64,000 bases of DNA, taken from positions 186,001 through 250,000 of the forward strand of contig NZ_FODF01000001.1 in NCBI RefSeq assembly GCF_900110295.1. The letters are read 5' to 3'. The stretch comes from Peptostreptococcus russellii. GTDB taxonomy: Bacteria; Bacillota; Clostridia; Peptostreptococcales; Peptostreptococcaceae. Below are positions 35,345-43,777 of the stretch, in pieces. The notes below the pieces were generated by a model. It saw nothing but the letters and a program-made list of their open reading frames with translations, was not told the origin of the DNA and searched no databases. The translations under genes and the position numbers were made by a program. Each line of letters opens with the position of its first letter. Within the stretch, counting starts at the first letter, position 1.

Positions 35345-35896
35345 ATGAGAAATTCAAAGACTAAGAAGATGATTTTAAACGCAATTTTATTGGGGATAGG
35401 ACTTATTTTACATCAAATATTTCCTGCAATTGGCGGAGGTATAACACCTGATATATCTTTAGTAATGCTATTCTGTATTATGGTAATAAACAAAGATGAT
35501 TACAAATCTTGTTTGCTAGCAGGTATTGTTGCAGGTTTATTTGCAGCCATGACAACAAAGTTCCCAGGAGGACAGATTCCAAACGTAATAGACAAATTTG
35601 TTACAGTAAATGTTATGTATCTTGTAATGAAGCTTCTGTTCTTAAATCCATTTATTGAAAAGTTGGAAAAAAAGGGAAATCAGATTGTAATAGTAGTTAT
35701 GACATTTATAGGAACGATAGTAAGTGGTTTAGTGTTCTTATCTACAGCATCAATAGTAGTTGGATTACCAGCAGGATTAACTCAGTTATTTGTTGCAGTA
35801 GTATTGCCAGCAACAGTAATTAATATTATAACAGCTGTGATTCTTTATAATATAATAGCTGTATCTCTAAAAAGAACAAGCTATCAAATTGGATAA
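35345..35896 (+). CDS. trpP: Tryptophan transporter TrpP
   Basis: 183-residue membrane protein with about five hydrophobic segments. The sequence NAILLGIGLILHQIFPAIGGG, ISLVMLFCIMVINKDDYK and TTKFPGGQIPNVIDKFVT are typical of the TrpP/YhaG group. These are proposed tryptophan importers, similar in size to S components of ECF systems. CGGAGGAA precedes the ATG. The upstream Trp T-box gives independent support for the substrate: the gene should be switched on when tRNA-Trp is uncharged. No trp biosynthesis gene is in the window. Confidence 0.93.
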   Translation: MRNSKTKKMILNAILLGIGLILHQIFPAIGGGITPDISLVMLFCIMVINKDDYKSCLLAGIVAGLFAAMTTKFPGGQIPNVIDKFVTVNVMYLVMKLLFLNPFIEKLEKKGNQIVIVVMTFIGTIVSGLVFLSTASIVVGLPAGLTQLFVAVVLPATVINIITAVILYNIIAVSLKRTSYQIG

Positions 35897-36271
35897 GTAA
35901 AAGATCTTCCCAATACTTTTTAGATGAAGCGGAGTTTCTTTATTAGAAGTATTAATATAGGAAATAGTTATAAAACTCCAACTTGATTTTGTAGCTAAGT
36001 TGAAGTCAAAGAAATTTTAAATAATAATATAATAATTTTAAGTAAATAATATCGCTAGTGCGATTTTATAAAATATAATATATAAAAAGCTTACCTAAAA
36101 ACAGAGCAGGATTACCTGCTTTGTTTTATTTTTAAAAATTAATTGTTTCAATAGAGTTATTATATAATTCACTTTAAAAATAAAAGTTAAGTTATAAGCT
36201 TTAGAAGAAAAATAGGATTACCAAGTTTAAAAAGTTATTGATTTGAAAAATTACATATACTAATTTTGTAA
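35897..36271 (+). terminator. Region after trpP with a terminator-like hairpin
   Basis: AAACAGAGCAGG (36099-36110) pairs with CCTGCTTTGTTT (36115-36126, with inner mismatches), followed by TATTTTT; this is the likely trpP terminator. A small ATCGC/GCGAT hairpin lies at 36051-36064. Otherwise the stretch is AT-rich with no gene. Confidence 0.6.
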
Positions 36272-36443
36272 AATAAAAAGAGAGCAGATTATGTCTGCTC
36301 TCAGGTGCTTAGTAACCGTACAAGTAATTTTTTATATTTATTTAAAAGAGAAATATAACTATGAGAAACTATTTATATGAAGAGGAAAAGTCATGAAAAC
36401 AACTTTAAAATATAAATAGTAAAAAAATCTAAGCACCTATTTA
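36272..36443 (-). ncRNA. Structured small RNA of about 170 nt, uncharacterised
   Basis: Read on the minus strand, a strong promoter (see 36450-36478) is followed by an RNA whose ends pair. AGGTGCTTAG near the 5' end (36429-36438) and CTAAGCACCT (36303-36312) form a perfect 10-bp helix. Inside are two more perfect helices: an 11-bp stem (36410-36420 with 36368-36378) holding a 31-base loop that includes CTTTTCCTCTTC, and an 8-bp stem (36351-36358 with 36332-36339) with loop CTCTTTTAAAT. The 3' end is an ideal terminator, GAGAGCAGA/TCTGCTCTC with TTTTTATTT. No frame of useful length with a ribosome site is present. CU-rich loops suggest pairing with Shine-Dalgarno sites; 6S RNA is an alternative. 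Confidence 0.78.
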
Positions 36444-36449
36444 AAGTTT

Positions 36450-36478
36450 ATTATAGTAGAAAATTATTTTTTAGTCAA
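36450..36478 (-). promoter_or_regulatory. Consensus promoter of the minus-strand small RNA
   Basis: On the minus strand TTGACT (36473-36478), a 17-base spacer and TATAAT (36450-36455). Start of transcription is predicted near 36443, about five bases ahead of the terminal helix. Confidence 0.8.
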
Positions 36479-36577
36479 TAGCTATATTAAGAAAGTTTGA
36501 AATTTACAGTTAACTTTAATTATAAATATATATTATTGATATTTCATAAAAAAGCTGCATTTATAAAATACTAGTAT

Positions 36578-36610
36578 AAAAGGCATACCCTAAGGGTATG
36601 CCTTTTTATT
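36578..36610. terminator. Terminator downstream of the YhgE/Pip gene
   Basis: AAAAGGCATACCC pairs with GGGTATGCCTTTTT around a short loop; it is nearly symmetrical and can end transcription in either direction. It lies just past the minus-strand gene's stop. Confidence 0.88.
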
Positions 36611-36646
36611 TTAATATTTAGCTAAACATATAAATATGTTTCCAAA

Positions 36647-39001
36647 TTAATGTCCTATTAGGAAACTATTATTAAACATCTTATTCATAGGATGTCCTAA
36701 TCTGTTTATAGGTCCCTTGAATAAAATACTTGCGACCAAAGGTATAATCATAAAGATTAAAAGCGCACGAATATCATGCATTAGGTTTGGAAGATAAATT
36801 CCTCCAATTGCCTCTCTACAAGCATCTATACCATAAGTAAATGGTATGACACTATTGATTGCCTTAAAGAAGTCTGGAGTCATTTGTATAGGGAAGGTAC
36901 CGCCGGATCCACCAATCTGAATTACCAGAAGGAATACGCAGAGACCTTTTCCCACCGTTCCAAATAAAGACACCAGAGAGTAAATAATAATAGTAAACAC
37001 AATACTGCAGAACACCAGTATAGCCCCAAAAAGGAAAGCATGTTTAGCTGTGATCCCTAATATAAAGAAATCACCAAGCGTAATAATTACTGATTGTATT
37101 ATTGCTAGAGTAAGGAATAATAAAAGTCTTCCGAAGTATTCGTCGACAGCTCTATTTTTTCCTCTGACTTTTGTTGAAAGAACGGCTACAAGTACAAGAC
37201 CACCAACCCATGCAGCAAGAACGCTGTAGAAAGGTGCCATCGCAGAACCGTAATTTTCTATCTTATAAATCTTATTTTCTTTAAGACTTACAGGATCTTT
37301 CAAGAAGTCGACTCTATCTAATATATTCGATTTGACTACATTATTAAAGTCTTTAAAGTCCTTATTATTTTGAATTTCATCAATATTTTCTATAGAATCT
37401 TTAACTTGTTCTTTAAGAAGTCTAATAGAATCCTGTGTAAGAGCTGTAGTTGATTTCAAGGTATTTGTAACAGATGTTGCATCTGAAAGCAGAGCATTAA
37501 TATTAGGGTATATTCTATTAGCATCGTCCATTACCTTATTTAAATCATTTGTTACATTTACAGAACTTTTGTGTATCTTATTTACAGGATCCGCAATCTT
37601 AGTATCAAAATCTGATAGCAAGTCAGCAACTCGCCTATTTACAGAATCTGATAGATTTACTATCTTGCTAAGTGAATCAGTTGACATATCATGTCCTGAT
37701 TCTAACAATCTTAAAGAATCTGAAGTTGTATTGTTTAAATCTTCTAATGTTTTTATAATATCTTTTAAAGAAGAAATTGTTACGTTTAGTAAAGCTGAAT
37801 TTCTTCTATTTATACTAGTTAAAACATCAACCATTCCTTCTAGCATATTGATTGAACTAACTGTTTTTGATTTCATTCTCAACATAAGGGCAGTTGCATC
37901 TTCATTTACAATAGTACCCTTATCTGAAACTGTATTTGCAAGGTCAGCTGTTTGACCTAAAATATCACTAGTAAGCTCTAAATCCTTTTTCAAATCTGGA
38001 ACTACATTGTTAAATGAGCTATTGGCATCATTAAGAGTAGTTTTTATATCCGAATTTAGTTTTTTAGAGTCGTTTATAGTAGTTTGTATATTAGGCATTG
38101 TTTTTTTAGATGTATCAAGAGTTTTACTTAGGTCGTTTAAAGTTTTATCTCCTGTCCTTGAAAGTTTATCTAAATTATCAAGCTGTTGATCAAGACGAGT
38201 AAGAGTTTTCTTCATCTTATCAAGTTTAGGGTCCATATCTCCCATAACATTTGCAACTCCACCAAGTGCACTCAAGGATACCTTGCTGACTGTTTCCACC
38301 AGAGCTTCATTTATTTTCTGTTGGATTGTATCAGCACCCTTGTCGGTTATCTTTGGTGCTATGGCATTAAGCTTTTCATTTACAGTATAGTCAATAGTTG
38401 CTTTTTTTACATCTTCCTTAGTAACAGAAACTAAGTCCTTACTAAAATCCTTAGGTATGAGAATTATGGCGTAATATTCACCTGATTTTAATCCTGTTTC
38501 AGCTCTTTGCTTACTTACGAATTGCCAATCGAGGGCTGCATTTTCCTTTAAATTATCGACAACCTTATCTCCAAGTTTGAGACTTTGATTTTTGAACTCA
38601 GTTCCAACGTCTTGATTTACAATGGCAACTTTAAGATATTTTGCATTTCCGTATGGATCCCAGAATGCCTTTATGTTAAACCATGCGTATAAAGAAGGAA
38701 CTATTGTCAGTCCTAAAATAATTACTAGAACAGCAGTATTTCTCAATATTTCCATTACATCTCTTTTATAGATATTAAAAACAATTCTAGGGTCTAGAAG
38801 ATATTTTTCTTTCCAACTTTTAGGATCGAATTTAAATCGTCTTCTTTTAGAATTTTTTATTCTAGACCTAAATCTATTGTTATGATGTTTTGTAGTGTTT
38901 GTGTCTTTATCTTTATCTATATTTTCTTCGTTATTTCCTTTGGTATTTAAAGTTTCGTTCTTTTCGACATTATTATTATCAATTCTGTCATCTTTTTTCA
39001 T
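36647..39001 (-). CDS. yhgE: YhgE/Pip domain membrane protein
   Basis: 784 residues from the ATG at 39001, chosen because GAAGGTG lies just upstream; an in-frame ATG at 39031 lacks a site. A charged cytoplasmic start (about 1-85) precedes one membrane helix (LRNTAVLVIILGLTIVPSLYAW) and the YhgE signature FNIKAFWDPYGNAKYLKVAIVNQDVG, split. A long extracellular helical region (about 215-590) follows, then five to six membrane helices of ABC-2-like character. The family includes phage infection protein and relatives of EsaA/YueB, which are phage receptors or type VII secretion parts. No ESX partner is nearby. A single-gene unit. Confidence 0.92.
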   Translation of the reverse strand: MKKDDRIDNNNVEKNETLNTKGNNEENIDKDKDTNTTKHHNNRFRSRIKNSKRRRFKFDPKSWKEKYLLDPRIVFNIYKRDVMEILRNTAVLVIILGLTIVPSLYAWFNIKAFWDPYGNAKYLKVAIVNQDVGTEFKNQSLKLGDKVVDNLKENAALDWQFVSKQRAETGLKSGEYYAIILIPKDFSKDLVSVTKEDVKKATIDYTVNEKLNAIAPKITDKGADTIQQKINEALVETVSKVSLSALGGVANVMGDMDPKLDKMKKTLTRLDQQLDNLDKLSRTGDKTLNDLSKTLDTSKKTMPNIQTTINDSKKLNSDIKTTLNDANSSFNNVVPDLKKDLELTSDILGQTADLANTVSDKGTIVNEDATALMLRMKSKTVSSINMLEGMVDVLTSINRRNSALLNVTISSLKDIIKTLEDLNNTTSDSLRLLESGHDMSTDSLSKIVNLSDSVNRRVADLLSDFDTKIADPVNKIHKSSVNVTNDLNKVMDDANRIYPNINALLSDATSVTNTLKSTTALTQDSIRLLKEQVKDSIENIDEIQNNKDFKDFNNVVKSNILDRVDFLKDPVSLKENKIYKIENYGSAMAPFYSVLAAWVGGLVLVAVLSTKVRGKNRAVDEYFGRLLLFLTLAIIQSVIITLGDFFILGITAKHAFLFGAILVFCSIVFTIIIYSLVSLFGTVGKGLCVFLLVIQIGGSGGTFPIQMTPDFFKAINSVIPFTYGIDACREAIGGIYLPNLMHDIRALLIFMIIPLVASILFKGPINRLGHPMNKMFNNSFLIGH

Positions 39002-39311
39002 CGCATCACCTTCAAATATATTTTTTTGCATTTAGAAAAATTAATTTTATTTTTCTAAAATAAAATAATAATTAATCTTATCACTACCTATAAGATTATA
39101 TTATAAGTTAGCATTAAAGTAAAGTAAAAGAAATTAGAATTCTTTTCTATTTAGAAATAATAGATAAATAAGAAATATAAATAAAAAATAATAATCTTCT
39201 ATACTTTAAAGAAGAAAAAATTCCTCTAGCTACTTAAATATCTACTATATTTAAAATAACTTATATACTAATATGGTAACATATCTATCTTGAAAAAAAA
39301 ATACTAAAATA

Positions 39312-39341
39312 TTGATTAAATGATAAAAGATAGACTATAAT
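39312..39341 (+). promoter_or_regulatory. Promoter of the alcohol dehydrogenase gene
   Basis: TTGATT at 39312-39317 and TATAAT at 39336-39341 with an 18-base spacer, 34 bases ahead of the start. The rest of 39002-39311 is AT-rich; it should contain the yhgE promoter and shows nothing else. Confidence 0.6.
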
Positions 39342-39375
39342 GATAAGGAAAGAAAAAATTTAGGAGGTGCAAAAT

Positions 39376-40542
39376 ATGTATAATTTTGAATTTCAAGTAG
39401 ACACAAAAGTTTTATTCGGTGAAGGTCAGATAAAACTTTTAGGTAAGGAGATAGCAAAGTATACTAAAAAGCTACTACTAGTATATGGTGGAGGGAGCAT
39501 AAAGAGAAATGGTATTTATGATTCTGTAATCGAACAGTTAGAAAGCAATAATATAGAATACTTTGAGCTTGCAAATGTAGACCCAAATCCAAGAATAGAG
39601 TCTGTGAGAGAGGGCGTTAAATTATGTAAGGAACATTCAATTGGAGGAGTATTGGCAATTGGTGGCGGTAGCTCTATAGATTGTTCTAAAGTAATATCAG
39701 CAGGAGCGCTTTATGATGGGGATCCTTGGGACTTGGTACTTGATGCATCTCTTGTGACAAAATCACTACCTGTATTTACAGTCTTAACACTTGCAGCAAC
39801 AGGTTCTGAGATGAATGGAAACGCAGTTATATCAAATATGTTAACTAATGAAAAGCTAGGAACTCGTGGCAAATGTTTAGTACCAAGAGTTTCTGTTTTA
39901 GATCCAACATATACTTATACTGTGCCTAAAAAACATACTGCAGCAGGTACAGCAGATATTTTAAGTCATACATTTGAAAACTACTTTACTAATGTAGAAG
40001 GTGGATATATGCATGCTAGAATGGCTGAAGCAATTTTGAAAACTTGTTTTCATTATGGACCAATTGCATGTGAACAAGGAGATAACTATGAAGCTAGAGC
40101 AAATCTTATGTGGGCATCTAGCTGGGCTATAAATGGTTTAATATCAGAAGGTGCTGCTAATAACTGGTCAGTTCATGCAATGGAACATGAGCTAAGTGCT
40201 TTTTATGATGTAACACATGGAGAAGGATTAGCTGTCTTAACACCGCATTGGATGAGATATGTATTAAATAAAGATACTGTAGACAAATTTGTTGAATACG
40301 GAGTAAATGTTTGGGGAATAGATTCATCAAAAGATAAGTTTGAAATAGCTAATGAAGCTATAGACAAGACAGAAGAATTCTTTGTAAAGGAACTTAATAT
40401 ACCAGCAAATCTTAGAGAACTAGGAATAGGAAGAGAAAACTTTGAAAAGATGGCTAAAAAGGCTGTAAAGGGAAGTTCTATTAAGGGATTTGTTGAGCTT
40501 AAAGCAGAAGATGTTGAAAAGATATATGAAAGTGCATTATAA
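39376..40542 (+). CDS. Iron-containing alcohol dehydrogenase (butanol-dehydrogenase-like)
   Basis: 388 residues of the group III dehydrogenases, reducing aldehydes to alcohols with NAD(P)H. The N-terminal FEFQVDTKVLFGEGQI, the nucleotide-binding GGVLAIGGGSSIDCSK and the metal site AAGTADILSHTFENYF (Asp and His), followed by HAMEHELSAFYDVTHGEGLA with further His ligands, match the BdhA/YqhD branch. The ATG 39376 follows AGGAGG at ideal distance; a GTG nine bases upstream would overlap it. Transcribed alone. A fermentative role fits an anaerobe, but the natural substrate cannot be read from sequence. Confidence 0.94.
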   Translation: MYNFEFQVDTKVLFGEGQIKLLGKEIAKYTKKLLLVYGGGSIKRNGIYDSVIEQLESNNIEYFELANVDPNPRIESVREGVKLCKEHSIGGVLAIGGGSSIDCSKVISAGALYDGDPWDLVLDASLVTKSLPVFTVLTLAATGSEMNGNAVISNMLTNEKLGTRGKCLVPRVSVLDPTYTYTVPKKHTAAGTADILSHTFENYFTNVEGGYMHARMAEAILKTCFHYGPIACEQGDNYEARANLMWASSWAINGLISEGAANNWSVHAMEHELSAFYDVTHGEGLAVLTPHWMRYVLNKDTVDKFVEYGVNVWGIDSSKDKFEIANEAIDKTEEFFVKELNIPANLRELGIGRENFEKMAKKAVKGSSIKGFVELKAEDVEKIYESAL

Positions 40543-40616
40543 TTTATAAAAAGCTTTTACAATTAATTAGAATAGATACTATATTTTTAATATAGGTATA
40601 AAATCTTTAAAAAGGC

Positions 40617-40644
40617 TTGACAATTAATAAATATCATATATACT
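40617..40644 (+). promoter_or_regulatory. Promoter of the lysine-riboswitch transcript
   Basis: TTGACA at 40617-40622 and TATACT at 40639-40644 with a 16-base spacer, about 30 bases ahead of the aptamer. Confidence 0.8.
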
Positions 40645-40675
40645 TGTATGTATAAGTTAAGTAATTAAATAAAAG

Positions 40676-40890
40676 ATAGAGGAGCGAGGATTATCAGTAA
40701 CTGTTTTCATGGATTAAAGCGTCCACAGTGAAAGGAGTTTTCGCCGAAGCGTATAATTAGCTTTATAATTATATTTGCTGGGGGTGCGTAGAATATGCGT
40801 ATCACTGTCACAAGCGTAATCTTGTGTTGGGCTATCATGAGTGTGCAAATGTATGCCTCGGAGCCCTGTTCCGAGGCATTTAATTTTGAA
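40676..40890 (+). promoter_or_regulatory. Lysine riboswitch (L box)
   Basis: Binds lysine and is expected to shut off the transporter gene when lysine is plentiful. Signature segments in order are GATAGAGGAGCG, AGTAACT, GGAGTTTTCGCCGAAGCG, TTTGCTGGGGGTGC and CACTGTCAC, with P1 closed by GATAG and CTATC (near 40831-40836). The expression platform is a terminator with TGCCTCGGA and TCCGAGGCA (near 40854-40879) and a short T-rich tail. The T run is broken (TTTAATTTT), so termination may be modest. Apparent reading frames on both strands here are by-products of the structured RNA. Confidence 0.95.
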
Positions 40891-40990
40891 TCTGCTATTT
40901 GGTTCAAAGTAGTTGGCCCCCATAGTTGGATCTATCTGACAAAGATTTTTTATTTATTACTAAATATAAAACAATGAGGAGGGTTCTATA

Positions 40991-42754
40991 ATGAACAGAA
41001 GAAGTTTTAAGGTAGCGTTAACAACGCTAATGTTATTTGCTATGACGGCTGTGCCAATATTTGCAGAAGATATTGACAAGATTGCACAGGCAAATGCTCA
41101 AAAGTTTGGTATTATTACTATTATTCCGCCACTATTGGCAATCGTACTTGCATTTATTACAAAGAATGTTGTAATATCTTTGTTTTTAGGTGTAATGTCT
41201 GGTACATTTATATTACAAATGACAACTAATCAGAATGTATTATCATCTTTGATATTATCTTTCCTTGATTTTATACAAAGAGCGCTTAATTCCTTGGCAG
41301 ATCCATGGAATGCGGGTATAATTTTACAGGTATTATGTATAGGTGGTGTTATTAACCTAGTTGGGAAAATGGGTGGTGCAAAGGCTATAGCTGAAGCACT
41401 TGCAAATAAGGCTAACTCTTCAAAGAGTGCACAGATAATTTCTTGGTTATTAGGGATACTTGTATTCTTTGATGACTATGCAAACTCATTGATAGTTGGA
41501 CCTATAATGAGACCAGTATTTGATAAGATGAATATTTCAAGAGAAAAGCTTGCATTCGTAATAGATGCAACAGCAGCTCCTATAGCAGGACTTGCAATTA
41601 TATCTACTTGGATAGGCTTGGAAGTAGGATTAATCCATGAAGCATTTAGTAGTATAGGGGTAAATGTAGATGCTTTTGGTATTTTCCTTAGAACAATACC
41701 TTTTAGATTTTACAATATATTGATATTGGTGTTTGTTTTATTAAGTGCATTAATGGTAAGAGAATTTGGACCAATGAGAAAGGCTGAATATGTATCTTTT
41801 AGAAAAGATAATATAACAACTGATGAATTAGATCAGGGTGTTGAAGAATTAGATGATATGGCACCAAAGGATGGAGTAAAGTTAAGTATATGGAATGCAA
41901 TTATTCCAATAGGTGTTTTGATAATTACTGCTTTAATGTCTTTCTATTACAGTGGACACAAGGCAATAATGGCTGGAGACGATGCAGCTTTAATAGCAGC
42001 TGTAAGTGCAAGTCCATTTTCATTTGATACAATAAGAGAGTGTTTCTCTGCATCTGATGCATCTGTGGCATTATTCCAGTCTGCATTATTTGCTTCTATA
42101 GTAGCTATTCTTATGGCAAAGTTTAAGAAGATATATACAATATCAGAATCAATAGAAGTTTGGATAGATGGTATGAAGACTTTAATGATAACAGGTGTTA
42201 TATTAATACTTGCATGGTCATTAAGTTCAGTTATAAAAGAAGTTGGAACTGCTAAGTTCTTAATTCATTATTTATCTGGATCAATTCCAGCATTCTTGTT
42301 ACCAAGCATAATATTTGTTCTTGGTGCTATAATTTCATTCTCAACAGGTACTGCTTATGGTACTATGGGAATATTGATGCCGCTTGCTATACCACTTGCG
42401 CATTCAATATCACCTGATATGGGATATGTAGTAGTTTCTACATCAGCTGTACTTACTGGAGCTATATTTGGAGACCATTGTTCACCAATATCAGATACAA
42501 CTATATTATCATCAATGGGTGCAGGTTGTAATCATATAGACCACGTAAAGACTCAGATGCCATATTCATTGTTTATTGCAGCTATTACAGTTGTATTTGG
42601 ATACATACCAGCAGGATTTGGTTTACCAGTAGTAATAGTGCTTCCAGTTGCTATAATAGCAGTTGCTCTAGGACTTAGAATTATAGGAAAGAGAACTGAT
42701 GTTAGAGATGAAGCTTTTGAAGCTAAGTTGAGCAAGGATGGAATTCACTTCTAA
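40991..42754 (+). CDS. NhaC-type Na+/H+ antiporter family transporter, lysine-regulated
   Basis: 587 residues with about 12 hydrophobic segments. The family signatures GGVINLVGKMGGAKAIAEAL, FFDDYANSLIVGPIMRP, STGTAYGTMGILMPLAIPLA and GDHCSPISDTTILSSMGAGC are intact. The first helix with AVPIFAEDID resembles a signal peptide, a feature seen in part of this family. NhaC-type proteins under a lysine riboswitch are thought to carry lysine (LysW-like prediction from comparative genomics) rather than only Na+/H+; here that is inferred from the riboswitch. GGAGG precedes the ATG, and a strong terminator follows. Confidence 0.92.
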   Translation: MNRRSFKVALTTLMLFAMTAVPIFAEDIDKIAQANAQKFGIITIIPPLLAIVLAFITKNVVISLFLGVMSGTFILQMTTNQNVLSSLILSFLDFIQRALNSLADPWNAGIILQVLCIGGVINLVGKMGGAKAIAEALANKANSSKSAQIISWLLGILVFFDDYANSLIVGPIMRPVFDKMNISREKLAFVIDATAAPIAGLAIISTWIGLEVGLIHEAFSSIGVNVDAFGIFLRTIPFRFYNILILVFVLLSALMVREFGPMRKAEYVSFRKDNITTDELDQGVEELDDMAPKDGVKLSIWNAIIPIGVLIITALMSFYYSGHKAIMAGDDAALIAAVSASPFSFDTIRECFSASDASVALFQSALFASIVAILMAKFKKIYTISESIEVWIDGMKTLMITGVILILAWSLSSVIKEVGTAKFLIHYLSGSIPAFLLPSIIFVLGAIISFSTGTAYGTMGILMPLAIPLAHSISPDMGYVVVSTSAVLTGAIFGDHCSPISDTTILSSMGAGCNHIDHVKTQMPYSLFIAAITVVFGYIPAGFGLPVVIVLPVAIIAVALGLRIIGKRTDVRDEAFEAKLSKDGIHF

Positions 42755-42820
42755 TTTTTAAGGTAGCTAGAGTATTTCTCAAATAAAGAAATACTACATA
42801 TAAATATTTTCACAATTATA

Positions 42821-42866
42821 AAGGCGAATAGTATGCTGAAAAACAGTTGCTATTCGCCTTTTTACT
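42821..42866. terminator. Bidirectional terminator after the NhaC-type gene
   Basis: AAGGCGAATAG (42821-42831) and CTATTCGCCTT (42850-42860) form a perfect 11-bp stem, followed by TTTACT. It lies between convergent genes and can serve both. Confidence 0.88.
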
Positions 42867-42898
42867 ATATAAATTTATTTTTTAATCAGATTTGAATC

Positions 42899-43507
42899 CT
42901 ATACCAAGTCTTTATGCTTAAGCAAAAATTCTTTCATGGCTTGTGTAAGCAAGTCACTTTTTTTATGACTTGTATTTTCACATAGTCTGCTAAAGTCGTC
43001 CCATGTACTTTCATCAACTACAGAGCTAATTCTTTTTTTACTTTTTATAATATCGTCCTCTACTTCAATAGAAGACTGTTTAAATTGCGTATTTGCTTCA
43101 ATTATATCCAAATCCTTCACTTGAAGATACCAATCATAAACTTCACACAATTTATCCATATCTTCTTGTGTAATATTTACTTTTGAATTTCGCCCTTTTA
43201 CTGTTCTTTTAGTAGAGCTTGTCTTTTTACTTTTAGGGTTAGAAGATTTTGTAGTTGATTTTTTAGGAGCTTTAACACTACTTTTCTTTGCTGATGTTTT
43301 GCTGCTTTTTTTAGTAGTAGTTTTACTTGCTGTTTTAGAAGTTGTTTTCTTGTTTTTACTTACGGTAGCAGATTTTTGCGACTTTTTCTTTTCTAGAGAT
43401 TCCTTACTGCTATTTTTACTTGATGTGCTTTTTCTTTTCTTAGAAGTGCTTTTCCTTTTTTCGTCTTCTGGAAGAAGTTCCTCAAAAGCAACTTGTGTGT
43501 CTGCCAT
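42899..43507 (-). CDS. Histone-H1-like Lys/Ser/Thr-rich protein with ribbon-helix-helix-like C terminus
   Basis: 202 residues. After a short acidic start, residues about 17-108 consist almost only of Lys, Ser, Thr and Ala (KSTSKKRKSTSSKNSSK; TASKTTTKKSSKTSAKKSS), the composition of histone H1 or AlgP-like DNA-binding tails. Residues 109-158 are mixed and helical. Residues about 159-198 (ISSVVDESTWDDFSRLCE, then HKKSDLLTQAMKEFLLKH) resemble a ribbon-helix-helix DNA-binding unit. So it may bind DNA both specifically and through charge. AAGGAGAAG precedes the ATG on the minus strand. I recognise no named family; partners are unknown. Confidence 0.75.
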   Translation of the reverse strand: MADTQVAFEELLPEDEKRKSTSKKRKSTSSKNSSKESLEKKKSQKSATVSKNKKTTSKTASKTTTKKSSKTSAKKSSVKAPKKSTTKSSNPKSKKTSSTKRTVKGRNSKVNITQEDMDKLCEVYDWYLQVKDLDIIEANTQFKQSSIEVEDDIIKSKKRISSVVDESTWDDFSRLCENTSHKKSDLLTQAMKEFLLKHKDLV

Positions 43508-43658
43508 ATTTCTTCTCCTTACTTTAATAATGTTATAGAAAGTATTATATCATAGTTGATAGAAAGTGTAAAAATAATGACTTCATTTAATAAAAGAAAT
43601 TTAATTTTTTTATATTGTAAAACATCTGAAATAATAATTATATTGTAACAATAAATAA

Positions 43659-43688
43659 TTGAAATAAAAACTTAATATGTGGTATTAT
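43659..43688 (+). promoter_or_regulatory. Probable promoter of the two-component operon
   Basis: TTGAAA at 43659-43664 and TATTAT at 43683-43688 with an 18-base spacer, 90 bases ahead of the regulator start. Confidence 0.5.
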
Positions 43689-43777
43689 ATTATATGTAGT
43701 AGGTTTTAATATTACTACATACCGTATTTGAAAATATATTTTAATATGCGTATTGAATTGAATAAGGAGATGATTGA

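Noticed and set aside
36100-36640. Protein-coding gene on either strand around the small RNA
   Set aside because: Only very short frames without ribosome sites occur; promoter, paired ends and terminator explain the segment as RNA.
40707-40977. Overlapping reading frames on both strands ahead of the NhaC-type gene
   Set aside because: They lie on the lysine riboswitch; the bases are explained by conserved aptamer segments and none has a ribosome site.
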